NCBI GenBank assembly: GCA_964392345.1
Contig: CAYMPQ010000059.1
Coordinates: forward strand, 1-10,741
Direction of reading: 5' to 3'
DNA length: 10,741 nt
Origin: JAUVXY01 sp964392345
GTDB lineage: Bacteria; Actinomycetota; Humimicrobiia; Humimicrobiales; Humimicrobiaceae
Part shown: positions 1 to 6,123 of the stretch, piece after piece
How positions within the stretch are numbered: the first letter of the stretch is position 1
How the letters are laid out: every line of letters begins with the position of its first letter
Position numbers and translations under genes: made by a program
Notes under the pieces: generated by a model
Seen by the model: only the letters and a program-made list of their open reading frames with translations
Told to the model about the DNA's origin: nothing
The model's database searches: none

Positions 1-34
1 GTTCCGATATGTTTGGAATTTTACTGTGATTTAC
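1..34. repeat. Partial copy of tRNA-Ser 3'-flanking repeat
   Basis: These 34 bases lie directly beyond the encoded CCA of tRNA-Ser(CGA). They match the bases in the same position beyond tRNA-Ser(GGA) (7853-7886) at 30 of 34 positions, including a shared core GATATGTTTGGAATTTTACT (with A for the first G at the other locus). The rest of this copy would lie left of the window. The shared flank continues straight into the shared tRNA 3' end, so both serine tRNAs carry the same downstream sequence. Confidence 0.7.
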
Positions 35-126
35 TGGAGGAGAGAGAGGGATTTGAACCCTCGAGGCAGAAAAATCTGCCTACTCGATTTCGAGTCGAGC
101 GCTTTCAGCCACTCAGCCATCTCTCC
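35..126 (-). tRNA. tRNA-Ser(CGA)
   Basis: Read on the minus strand, this folds as a class II tRNA. The acceptor stem is GGAGAGA with UCUCUCC, the anticodon stem CUCGA/UCGAG holds the loop CUCGAAA (anticodon CGA, reading UCG), the long variable arm is GGCAGA-UUUU-UCUGCC, and the T arm is GAGGG-UUCAAAU-CCCUC. CCA is encoded (35-37). The discriminator base (position 73, at 38) is U, where bacterial serine tRNAs normally have G. The gene starts 50 bp after the recR stop and shows no clear promoter of its own, so it may be transcribed with recR. Confidence 0.95.
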
Positions 127-176
127 ATAAATCACTTTTTTAGAAGCAGTTCTGCCTGGGTTTTATATGCGAAAAC

Positions 177-776
177 CTAAAATTCCCGCCTGTCAGATAT
201 TGCTCTTCCCAGAGTTATTTCATCAGCATATTCCAGATCTCCACCAACAGGAATTCCGCTGGCAAGCCTCGTGACCTTTACCCCGGTAGGCTCTAAAATT
301 TTTTTAAGGTATGTAGAAGTGCTTTCGCCCTCAACAGTTGGATTTAAGGCAATTATAATCTCTTCGATATTTTCATTTTTTACCCTGTTTACAAGCTCCG
401 GCATTTTTATTTCGTTAGGACCTATATCATCTATCGGTGACAGCAGTCCACCCAATACATGGTACAGCCCTCTGTACTCACTGGTTTTTTCTATGATAAT
501 TACATCACTTGCTTCTTCAACAACACATATCTTTTTTTTGTCCCTGCTTTCATCTTTACATATACTGCACCTGTCTTCTTCTGACAGGCTAAAGCAGTTT
601 TTGCAAAACCTTACTTTTTCCTTCATCTCTACCAGTGCTTTGGAAAACTTGGAAATATCATCCATTGAAAATTTCAGCAGAAAAAATACTATTCTTTTTG
701 CTGATTTTGGCCCAATTCCGGGAAGCTTCCTAAACTCTTTTATTAGATTATCTATGCTTTCTATATATAAAGACAT
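177..776 (-). CDS. recR: Recombination mediator protein RecR
   Basis: RecR acts with RecO (and RecF) to load RecA onto SSB-coated single-stranded DNA at gaps during recombinational repair. The 199-residue length is normal for the family. In order: a helix-hairpin-helix with LPGIGPKSAKR (18-28), a four-cysteine zinc site (C58, C61, C70, C73), and a Toprim domain with CVVEEASD (84-91) and the conserved C-terminal stretch SGIPVGGDLEYADE (173-186). The ATG fits the family N-terminus, but no clear Shine-Dalgarno sequence precedes it. It is the last protein gene of dnaX-ybaB-recR, starting 48 bp after ybaB ends, so translation may rely on the upstream message. Identity is secure from motifs and context. 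Confidence 0.97.
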   Translation of the reverse strand: MSLYIESIDNLIKEFRKLPGIGPKSAKRIVFFLLKFSMDDISKFSKALVEMKEKVRFCKNCFSLSEEDRCSICKDESRDKKKICVVEEASDVIIIEKTSEYRGLYHVLGGLLSPIDDIGPNEIKMPELVNRVKNENIEEIIIALNPTVEGESTSTYLKKILEPTGVKVTRLASGIPVGGDLEYADEITLGRAISDRREF

Positions 777-824
777 AACAAAAATATTAACTACAAAATG
801 ACATAATTTTACAAATAAAATTCA

Positions 825-1139
825 TCAAAATAATCCTGGTATGTTAAAACCACCCGTAAGAGCGCCAAGCTTGTTTTTAGCCTCTTCTTTAGATTTATTT
901 ATGGCATCATTTACCGCCACAAGCAGCATATCTTCCAGCATCTCTATATCATTAATGTCTATCATTTCCTTATTTATCTTCACCTCAGTTAATTCCTGCT
1001 CACCATTAACTTTAACTCTGACCACCCCTCCTCCAGAAGAAGCCTCAAACTCCATATTCTTTAACTCTTCCTTTATGGCAAGCATCTGCTGCTGCACTTG
1101 TTTAGCCTGTTTCATCATACTAGCATAATCAAAATTCAA
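825..1139 (-). CDS. ybaB: YbaB/EbfC family nucleoid-associated protein
   Basis: A small (104-residue) DNA-binding protein of the YbaB/EbfC family, which forms dimers and binds DNA as a nucleoid-associated factor. Family features are the N-terminal helix with MMKQAKQVQQQM (8-19), the central GGGVVRVKVNGEQELTEVKI region, and the C-terminal LGALTGGFNIPGLF. The start codon is TTG (1137-1139), one base after the dnaX TAA. It is supported by AAGGAG seven bases upstream, which lies inside the last dnaX codons. The alternative is the ATG pair at residues 8-9, which lacks such a site. The tight spacing suggests translational coupling to dnaX. The gene lies between dnaX and recR as in many bacteria. 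Confidence 0.95.
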   Translation of the reverse strand: MNFDYASMMKQAKQVQQQMLAIKEELKNMEFEASSGGGVVRVKVNGEQELTEVKINKEMIDINDIEMLEDMLLVAVNDAINKSKEEAKNKLGALTGGFNIPGLF

Positions 1140-1140
1140 T

Positions 1141-2985
1141 TTACTGCTCCTTTATCTCAAATTTTTTTTCAAAATAATTAAATATCTCATCTTTCTTTAA
1201 ACTATTATTTTCTTCCTCTGCTCTTTTTGTATTTTCGCTAACTTTTATATGTTGATTTTTATCCTCTACTTCAGTTTCCACTAGATTGCCGTCAGCTAAT
1301 TCTGCGCTGGATTTTTTTTTAGCAGTATCTTTCTCGCCATCTTTCCCCAGCTCGAATTTTATCATATAACTTTTACCTGTAACCTCTTCTACTATTTTAG
1401 AAATTAATTCTACGTTAACCGCTCTATTTAAATGGTCTTTATGCCATCTCTTATTGCTGTCAAGGTAGAAAAATAAAACATTGTTCTTTACCTCAAAATG
1501 CTTGACTTCAGCAAACATAGCATGGACAGATATTTTTCTTTTCTTTAGTTTTAGATTAATATTGTCCCAATTATTATAGATTATATCCTTTTTATTGCCT
1601 TTTTTTTCACTACTGCCGGCATCTTCATTTTTTTTGCTCTTTTTGGTGCTATCAGAATCTAATTTTCCCTCATCCTTTAAGCTGGCAAATTTTTTTCTGC
1701 TGGCAATGCTTGCCTTGCTTTTGGCATCTTCTGCATTTTTATCTTTACTGTTTTCTATAACCTCGGGCTTACCATCTTTTTCAAACTTAAATTTTTTATT
1801 AGAATCATGCTTAACTATTTTTTCAGCTTCGTTTTTTATCAGCGCTATTTCACTTTCAAGCATTTTTATTCTTTTGCCTATCTGGCTTCCCTTTATGGCA
1901 TTGTAGCTAATTGCTTTAACCATAGCAGTTTTAAAAATAGTTTTAGACCCCTCACCCCATCTAACCTGCTTGTATGTATCTGTAAATAAATCCATAAAAA
2001 ATTCTAACTCTTCCAGTGAAAGCTGGCTGGCCTGATCCAGATATTTATCCTTATAGCCAAAGCTGATATCTAAAATTTCCAATGGCTTATCATAATTCTT
2101 AACAGCATATAGATTATATAAATGGTCCAAAAACTCTGATACAAAAACTTTTAAGTTTTGGTTGCTGTTTATAATTCTATGTATAAATAACAGTCCTTGA
2201 GTTAGATCTTTTTCTATCAAGATGTTGGTAAGCTCAAATAATAATTCCAGATCCACAACACCAAGCAAAGATACGACATCACTGACATTTATATCATCAC
2301 CACCGAGTGAGACAAGCTGCTCCAGTATCCCATCCGCATCTCTTTGGCTCCCATCTGCATATTTTGAAATAATACCCAGAACAGTGTCACCAACAGATAT
2401 GTTCTCACTTTCTGATATCTCAGCAAGCCTTTTTTTAATCACATCTACTGGTATAGGGTAAAAATCAAACCTCTGGCACCTGGACATAATGGTAGGAATT
2501 ACTTTGCGCGGCTCAGTAGTAGCCATAATAAATAACACATGTTCCGGAGGTTCTTCCAGTATTTTAAGCAGTGCATTAAAAGCCTCTGTCGTCAGCATAT
2601 GAACTTCATCTATGATATATACCTTTTTCCTTAAAACATTAGGAAGATACTTTGTCTTCTCTCTTAATTCTCTTATTTCATTTATACCCCTGTTGGACGC
2701 AGCATCAATTTCTATTACATCCACACTGTTCCCATTGGAAATACTTGTGCAGTTTGCACATTTATTGCATGGTTCAGATGTGGGCCCATCTATACAATTT
2801 AAAGCTTTTGCCAGTATTCGCGCAGTAGATGTTTTACCGGTTCCGCGCGGGCCGCAAAACATGTACGCATGAGATAATCTGTTTTTGGATACTGCATTTT
2901 TTAAAGTTTGAACAACATATTGCTGGCCAATTACCTCGTCAAAACTTTGTGGTCTCCATTTTCTATAAAAAGAAACATAACCCAT
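1141..2985 (-). CDS. dnaX: DNA polymerase III subunit gamma/tau
   Basis: The AAA+ clamp-loader ATPase of the replicative polymerase; the long tau form also contacts the polymerase and helicase. At 614 residues it is a full tau-type protein. Visible motifs are Walker A GPRGTGKT (45-52), a zinc site (C64, C73, C76, C79), Walker B with DEVH (126-129), sensor 1 ATTEPRK (155-161), the SRC arginine finger (R169), and sensor 2 GSQRDADG (212-219). Residues about 400-480 form a lysine-rich, probably disordered linker. A C-terminal domain follows (about 468-545, starting near NNWDNINLKLKKRK) like that of other Gram-positive-type DnaX proteins. The ATG is preceded by GGAGG at six bases. The linker contains A8 runs that could give a short gamma form. 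Confidence 0.97.
   Translation of the reverse strand: MGYVSFYRKWRPQSFDEVIGQQYVVQTLKNAVSKNRLSHAYMFCGPRGTGKTSTARILAKALNCIDGPTSEPCNKCANCTSISNGNSVDVIEIDAASNRGINEIRELREKTKYLPNVLRKKVYIIDEVHMLTTEAFNALLKILEEPPEHVLFIMATTEPRKVIPTIMSRCQRFDFYPIPVDVIKKRLAEISESENISVGDTVLGIISKYADGSQRDADGILEQLVSLGGDDINVSDVVSLLGVVDLELLFELTNILIEKDLTQGLLFIHRIINSNQNLKVFVSEFLDHLYNLYAVKNYDKPLEILDISFGYKDKYLDQASQLSLEELEFFMDLFTDTYKQVRWGEGSKTIFKTAMVKAISYNAIKGSQIGKRIKMLESEIALIKNEAEKIVKHDSNKKFKFEKDGKPEVIENSKDKNAEDAKSKASIASRKKFASLKDEGKLDSDSTKKSKKNEDAGSSEKKGNKKDIIYNNWDNINLKLKKRKISVHAMFAEVKHFEVKNNVLFFYLDSNKRWHKDHLNRAVNVELISKIVEEVTGKSYMIKFELGKDGEKDTAKKKSSAELADGNLVETEVEDKNQHIKVSENTKRAEEENNSLKKDEIFNYFEKKFEIKEQ
1147..1152 (-). promoter_or_regulatory. 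Ribosome-binding site of ybaB, inside the dnaX 3' end
   Basis: AAGGAG on the minus strand, formed by the Lys-Glu codons near the end of dnaX, sits seven bases before the TTG start of ybaB. It decides the TTG start over the downstream ATG codons. Confidence 0.75.
1600..1635 (-). promoter_or_regulatory. Candidate slippage region in dnaX (two A8 runs)
   Basis: The dnaX message has eight consecutive A residues at 1635-1628 (codons 451-453, Lys-Lys-Asn) and again at 1607-1600 (codons 460-462, Glu-Lys-Lys). After a -1 slip, or insertion of one A by RNA polymerase, the first run reads AAA TGA and the second AGG CAA TAA, so both stop almost at once and leave proteins of about 453-464 residues. This parallels the gamma form made by frameshifting in E. 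coli and by transcriptional slippage in Thermus. No Shine-Dalgarno-like or hairpin stimulator is evident, so slippage by RNA polymerase is the likelier mechanism. Usage is not demonstrated. Confidence 0.4.
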
Positions 2986-2991
2986 ATAGTG

Positions 2992-2996
2992 CCTCC
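2992..2996 (-). promoter_or_regulatory. Ribosome-binding site of dnaX
   Basis: GGAGG on the minus strand, six bases before the dnaX ATG. It shows that this organism uses ordinary Shine-Dalgarno initiation. Confidence 0.8.
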
Positions 2997-3030
2997 GGCC
3001 TGCTTAAAATACTATTTTAATATTAACCAA

Positions 3031-3057
3031 TTACATATATAAATAATATATATGTAA
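3031..3057 (-). terminator. AT-rich hairpin directly after the SRP RNA
   Basis: A perfect 11-bp inverted repeat, TTACATATATA / TATATATGTAA, with a 5-base loop begins at the base after the end of the SRP RNA terminal helix. It is not followed by a run of T on the minus strand, so it is not a standard intrinsic terminator. It may mark 3'-end processing, partial termination or separation of the RNA from the dnaX message. Confidence 0.4.
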
Positions 3058-3328
3058 GACCGTGCACCAGAATTCGATTTACGATAACAAGCGCTGCCAG
3101 CGCAGTTAACTCCAGTCAGGTTGCCTTGTGGCACCCAAAGAATGTTATTTACCGCTGCTTCCTCCCGGATCTGACGGGATTCATAACCCTTCGCCGCACA
3201 AGACCCGGCCTTCACAGCCACTTGCACGGGTGCAAACCTTACTGCCGTAAACCTCATTTCTGGTATTCAGCCTCACTATAGCGGATTGTGAGTTACAAGG
3301 CACCGCTAGCTCCCCACCTAGCACGGTC
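3058..3328 (-). ncRNA. ffs: Signal recognition particle RNA, large (Alu-containing) type
   Basis: This is the RNA scaffold of the signal recognition particle, which binds Ffh and targets nascent membrane proteins. The ends are set by a perfect terminal helix, GACCGTGC with GCACGGTC, giving 271 nt, the size of the Bacillus scRNA. The 5' part has the Alu-domain pattern GTGCTAGGTGGGGAGCTAGC followed by GGTGCCTTGTAAC. The Ffh-binding helix 8 is GTCAGATCCGGGAGGAAGCA, with a GGGA tetraloop of the GNRA type. Placement before dnaX on the same strand matches Bacillus. Apparent ORFs here are non-coding. Exact ends are inferred from pairing and could differ by a few bases. Confidence 0.93.
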
Positions 3329-3335
3329 AATTTTG

Positions 3336-3341
3336 ATTATA
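3336..3341 (-). promoter_or_regulatory. -10 box of the SRP RNA promoter
   Basis: A perfect TATAAT on the minus strand ends seven bases before the predicted first base of the SRP RNA (3328). No good -35 match is visible at 16-18 bp; TTGGTT lies about 20 bp upstream. Confidence 0.6.
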
Positions 3342-3474
3342 TAAAATAAACAGAAAAAATAAAACCAATCTGGCTAGTAATTTATGGAGTCTTTCTAATA
3401 ATTATTGTAAATAAAAATTAAATGTGTAGAATTCTTACTCAAGTATTTATTTTTAGTGTCAAATTCGTTAAATC

Positions 3475-3480
3475 TATATT
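3475..3480 (+). promoter_or_regulatory. Possible -10 box of the MFS gene (near-leaderless)
   Basis: TATATT lies eight bases before the ATG of the MFS gene. If used, transcription would start at or within about two bases of the start codon, giving a leaderless or nearly leaderless message. This fits the absence of a Shine-Dalgarno sequence. The -35 region is not convincing in this AT-rich spacer. Confidence 0.3.
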
Positions 3481-3488
3481 AAATAAGT

Positions 3489-4667
3489 ATGGACCTTAAA
3501 AAAAACAAATTCAATAAACTGCAAATTGCGCTTTCCGCAAGCGGCCATATGGTTGTTGACCTGTACCCAAGCTTTGTAATTGGACTAATACCTGTACTGA
3601 CCCAGAAGTTTGGATTGTCACTTTTCATGGTAGGACTTCTAACTTCTGTCACCCTGATTTCAAACAGTCTCACCCAGCCAGTCTTCGGCTACCTCTCAGA
3701 CAAACATGGACAGAAGTATTTTATGGTTTCCGGCCCACTTTTTGCCGCTATATTCATAAGCATGATAGGAGTCATGCCAAACTATTATCTTGTGCTGGTA
3801 ATCTTATTTTTGGGCAATTTAAGCGTATCAGCTTATCACCCGCCAAGCGCAGCAGCAGCAAGCCACTATGGAGGTAACAAAAAAAGCCTTGGAAACTCCA
3901 TAATATCATTTGGAGGCAACTTTGGTTATTCAATTGGTTCACTCTTTGTAATCCTTATTGTTGAAAAGCTGGGACTTTCTTTTACTCCTGTTGCAATGAT
4001 ACCAGGAATTATTGCATCACTTATAATTCTAAAACTTATCCCTGCTGAAACAATAAAAGAAAAGCCAGAAAACAAAATTAAATTTTCTAAAATAAAAAAG
4101 ATTAAAAAAGCCAGGCTAATTAAACTGTCTATCATTTTTTTTACATCCTACTCCCGTGATTTACTTTGGATTGTTCTGCTAACATTTACTCCGCTATATT
4201 TTACAAATTCCGGCACCAGCCTTCTAAATATTGGTTATATATTGTTAGCATTTGGACTGCTTGGCGGAATAGGCGGGCTTTTTTCAGGATATTACGCAGA
4301 TAAGCTTGGAAATAAGAAAAGTAGCTTTGTTATGCAATTTGGGTTAATTGCAGCATTGCCACTAATTTATTTTACTTTTAAAACTGCAGGTATTACATCT
4401 GTTATACTTTTTGTGCTTGGAGGGTTTTTCCTAATATCCACACTCCCACTTTGCATACGGCTGTCGCAGGATATTTTTCCAAGAAACATAGGACTTGCTT
4501 CATCCCTTGTTATGGGGCTAAGCGCAGGAAGTGCAGGAGTTACAATGATCTTTTTAGGAAAAGTTGCAGATTCTATAGGAATTATAAGAACTATAAACTA
4601 TGCATTAATGCTTCCAGTGGTTGCGCTGCTTTTACTTACTTTTTTCCCAAGGTTTAACGAAGAATAG
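3489..4667 (+). CDS. MFS transporter, fosmidomycin-resistance (Fsr) type
   Basis: A predicted inner-membrane, proton-driven exporter of the major facilitator superfamily. The 392 residues contain about 12 hydrophobic segments in two halves, split by a basic loop (about 185-210). Family marks are GHMVVDLYPSFVIGLIP in the first helix (19-35), motif A GYLSDKHGQK (67-76), its repeat GYYADKLGNKK in the second half, and AYHPPSAAAAS (115-125), which is typical of the fosmidomycin-resistance subgroup. Members export fosmidomycin or other compounds in some species; the substrate here cannot be read from sequence. The gene stands alone, divergent from the SRP RNA and convergent with the ATPase gene. 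There is no clear ribosome-binding site. The 3' end lies 23 bp from a tRNA-Ser fragment. Confidence 0.85.
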   Translation: MDLKKNKFNKLQIALSASGHMVVDLYPSFVIGLIPVLTQKFGLSLFMVGLLTSVTLISNSLTQPVFGYLSDKHGQKYFMVSGPLFAAIFISMIGVMPNYYLVLVILFLGNLSVSAYHPPSAAAASHYGGNKKSLGNSIISFGGNFGYSIGSLFVILIVEKLGLSFTPVAMIPGIIASLIILKLIPAETIKEKPENKIKFSKIKKIKKARLIKLSIIFFTSYSRDLLWIVLLTFTPLYFTNSGTSLLNIGYILLAFGLLGGIGGLFSGYYADKLGNKKSSFVMQFGLIAALPLIYFTFKTAGITSVILFVLGGFFLISTLPLCIRLSQDIFPRNIGLASSLVMGLSAGSAGVTMIFLGKVADSIGIIRTINYALMLPVVALLLLTFFPRFNEE

Positions 4668-4689
4668 CTTCATCTTTACCTTTTCAACA

Positions 4690-4750
4690 GCAACTTGCGC
4701 CACCTACACGCTTTCCAAGCGTGCGCCTTCAGCCATTCAGCCATCTCTCC
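4690..4750 (-). pseudogene. Truncated tRNA-Ser(GGA) copy
   Basis: Contains the acceptor 5' strand, D arm, anticodon arm with GGA and the start of the variable arm, almost identical to the intact gene at 7887-7978. The end of the variable arm, T arm, acceptor 3' strand and CCA are missing, so it cannot make a tRNA. One change falls in the D loop (GAGTGG to GAATGG). The copied promoter has also changed, from TATAAT to TGTAAT (4775-4780). It sits 23 bp after the MFS stop codon. Confidence 0.88.
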
Positions 4751-4790
4751 ACGCTTTCAATTTTTAACTTTAACATTACAGCATACTTAC
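4690..4790 (-). repeat. 101-bp direct repeat, copy 1
   Basis: Matches 7918-8018 at 97 of 101 positions by eye and in the same orientation. The repeat holds the 5' two-thirds of tRNA-Ser(GGA) plus about 40 bp of its upstream region. The match ends abruptly after CTTAC at 4790. The pair brackets the ATPase and oxidoreductase genes. Confidence 0.85.
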
Positions 4791-4904
4791 TGACATGAAA
4801 TGCAACGGAAAGTGTAAAATAATCATTGCATAGCTTGCTGTAAAGGTTATTTCTCAATCACGAGCTTTAGATTTTTTAATCAAAAAGATTGCAGATACAG
4901 CTAT

Positions 4905-6005
4905 TTAAGAAGAAACCAAATTTCCGCTGTCAGGATAAAATAAGTGCACCTTGTTTTTATCAAAACTTAAGTATATATCCATCCCAGTTGTAATATCAGC
5001 TATATTTTTTAGGAAGCATATCACATTTATAACATCGTCTTTAAATTTACATCTGATATTTGCTTTTGGAGGAAAACCCTGAATTAAATCAACTTTTGCC
5101 TTTACTTTATTTATACCCTTATCTTTAGAAAAATTTATATCTTCAGGTCTTACGCCAAGAATTAATTCTTTCTCTTTATTTAATTTATCCAGGGCTTCTT
5201 TTTTTATACAAGCTGGAACCCTAACACTATATTCATCAAAGCAAAACTCATTCCCCTTTACGCAGCCCCTGATAAAATTCATGCCTAGAAGCCCAAAAAA
5301 ATCAGCAACAACCATGCTTTTAGGATGATAATAAATATCATAGGGCCTGTCTACCTGTATAAATTTGCCATTATTAAGTACCACTACCCTGTCCGCTAAA
5401 GCCATTGCCTCGCTGCTATCTGATGTAACATATACAGTTGTTGCGCTGAGATTTGTTATCAGCTTGTTTAAGTAAAACCTTGTATTCATTCTAATTTTTG
5501 CATCAAGACTGCTAAGCGGCTCATCTAACAAAAAAATAGACGGGTTATCTCTAACTACCGCTCTTCCTGTAGCTACTCTCTGCCTGTGGCCTGCAGACAA
5601 TTCTTTTGGAAAAAAGTCCAGGTATTGTTCCACTCCTAGATCAATTAATTTTACAGTAGTTTTTAGTTTTTCAGCTACCCTGCTTCTGGAATACCTTTTT
5701 ATCCTTAATGGAAATGAAATATTGTCTTTTGCTCTCAAGTTAGGGTAAAGTGCGTATTCCTGGAATACCATTGAAATATTTCTATCTGCCGGACTAAGGC
5801 TTTTACAATCAATGCCGTCCATGAATATTTTGCCCCCGTAGTCAGTATCAAGACCTGCAATAATCCTGAGTAGAGTAGTTTTTCCGCAACCAGAAGGACC
5901 GGTTATACACAAAAATTCTTTATCTTTTATGTCTAAAGAAATATTGTCAAGAATAAGTTCTTTTCCGTAATATTTAGTGACACTTTGAAGCGATATATTT
6001 GACAT
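4905..6005 (-). CDS. ABC importer ATPase, MalK/UgpC/MsmK type (orphan)
   Basis: A cytoplasmic ATP-binding subunit for a sugar or related importer. The 366 residues comprise a nucleotide-binding domain and a C-terminal TOBE-type domain (about 280-366, with LGVRPEDI). Motifs are Walker A GPSGCGKT (36-43), Q-loop Q82 in FQEYALYPNL, signature LSAGHRQRVATGRAVV (136-151), Walker B FLLDEP (158-163) and D-loop SSLDAK (165-170). Two oddities: the signature is LSAGH instead of LSGGQ, and the switch-histidine position in VTSDSSEAM is serine (S195) instead of the usual VTHDQxEAM. I chose this start over an ATG 33 bp upstream because it gives the family N-terminus and follows AGGGGGTG. No permease or binding-protein gene is adjacent, so it may serve distant importers, as MsmK does. 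Confidence 0.85.
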   Translation of the reverse strand: MSNISLQSVTKYYGKELILDNISLDIKDKEFLCITGPSGCGKTTLLRIIAGLDTDYGGKIFMDGIDCKSLSPADRNISMVFQEYALYPNLRAKDNISFPLRIKRYSRSRVAEKLKTTVKLIDLGVEQYLDFFPKELSAGHRQRVATGRAVVRDNPSIFLLDEPLSSLDAKIRMNTRFYLNKLITNLSATTVYVTSDSSEAMALADRVVVLNNGKFIQVDRPYDIYYHPKSMVVADFFGLLGMNFIRGCVKGNEFCFDEYSVRVPACIKKEALDKLNKEKELILGVRPEDINFSKDKGINKVKAKVDLIQGFPPKANIRCKFKDDVINVICFLKNIADITTGMDIYLSFDKNKVHLFYPDSGNLVSS

Positions 6006-6009
6006 TTTT

Positions 6010-6030
6010 AATGCACCCCCTGAGTGCATT
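6010..6030 (-). promoter_or_regulatory. Hairpin with ribosome-binding site in its loop, before the ATPase gene
   Basis: On the minus strand, AATGCAC and GTGCATT form a 7-bp stem with loop TCAGGGG, ending four bases before the chosen ATG. The Shine-Dalgarno-like AGGGGGTG overlaps the loop and the 3' arm. Folding could limit ribosome access, so this may be a translational control site. The function is inferred from position only. Confidence 0.45.
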
Positions 6031-6052
6031 TTTGCCATTCAAATATAATATT

Positions 6053-6058
6053 ATTATA
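6053..6058 (-). promoter_or_regulatory. Extended -10 promoter of the ATPase gene
   Basis: TGATATAAT on the minus strand fits the extended -10 pattern TGnTATAAT. Transcription would start near 6045, giving a leader of about 40 nt that holds the hairpin at 6010-6030. No -35 match is clear. This suggests the ATPase gene can be expressed apart from the upstream oxidoreductase gene. Confidence 0.5.
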
Positions 6059-6123
6059 TCACAAGTCAGTATTTTTTGCTGTAGAACAAAAGCATATTCT
6101 AAGATTTGCGGTGCCGCCAAATT

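Noticed and set aside
271..801. Plus-strand ORF of 176 codons opposite recR
   Set aside because: It is the antisense shadow of recR, which has clear motifs and context; the translation is low-complexity and serine/leucine-rich.
3012..3257. Minus-strand ORF of 81 codons
   Set aside because: It lies in the sense strand of the SRP RNA and has no protein features.
4668..4904. Possible terminator or small gene between the MFS and ATPase genes
   Set aside because: Apart from the tRNA-derived repeat I find only weak 4-bp stems such as GATT/AATC and no ORF with a plausible start.
6006..6038. ATG 33 bp upstream as the start of the ABC ATPase
   Set aside because: It would add MAKMHSGGALK, which is not like the family N-terminus, it lacks a ribosome-binding site, and it contains the hairpin that fits better as untranslated leader.
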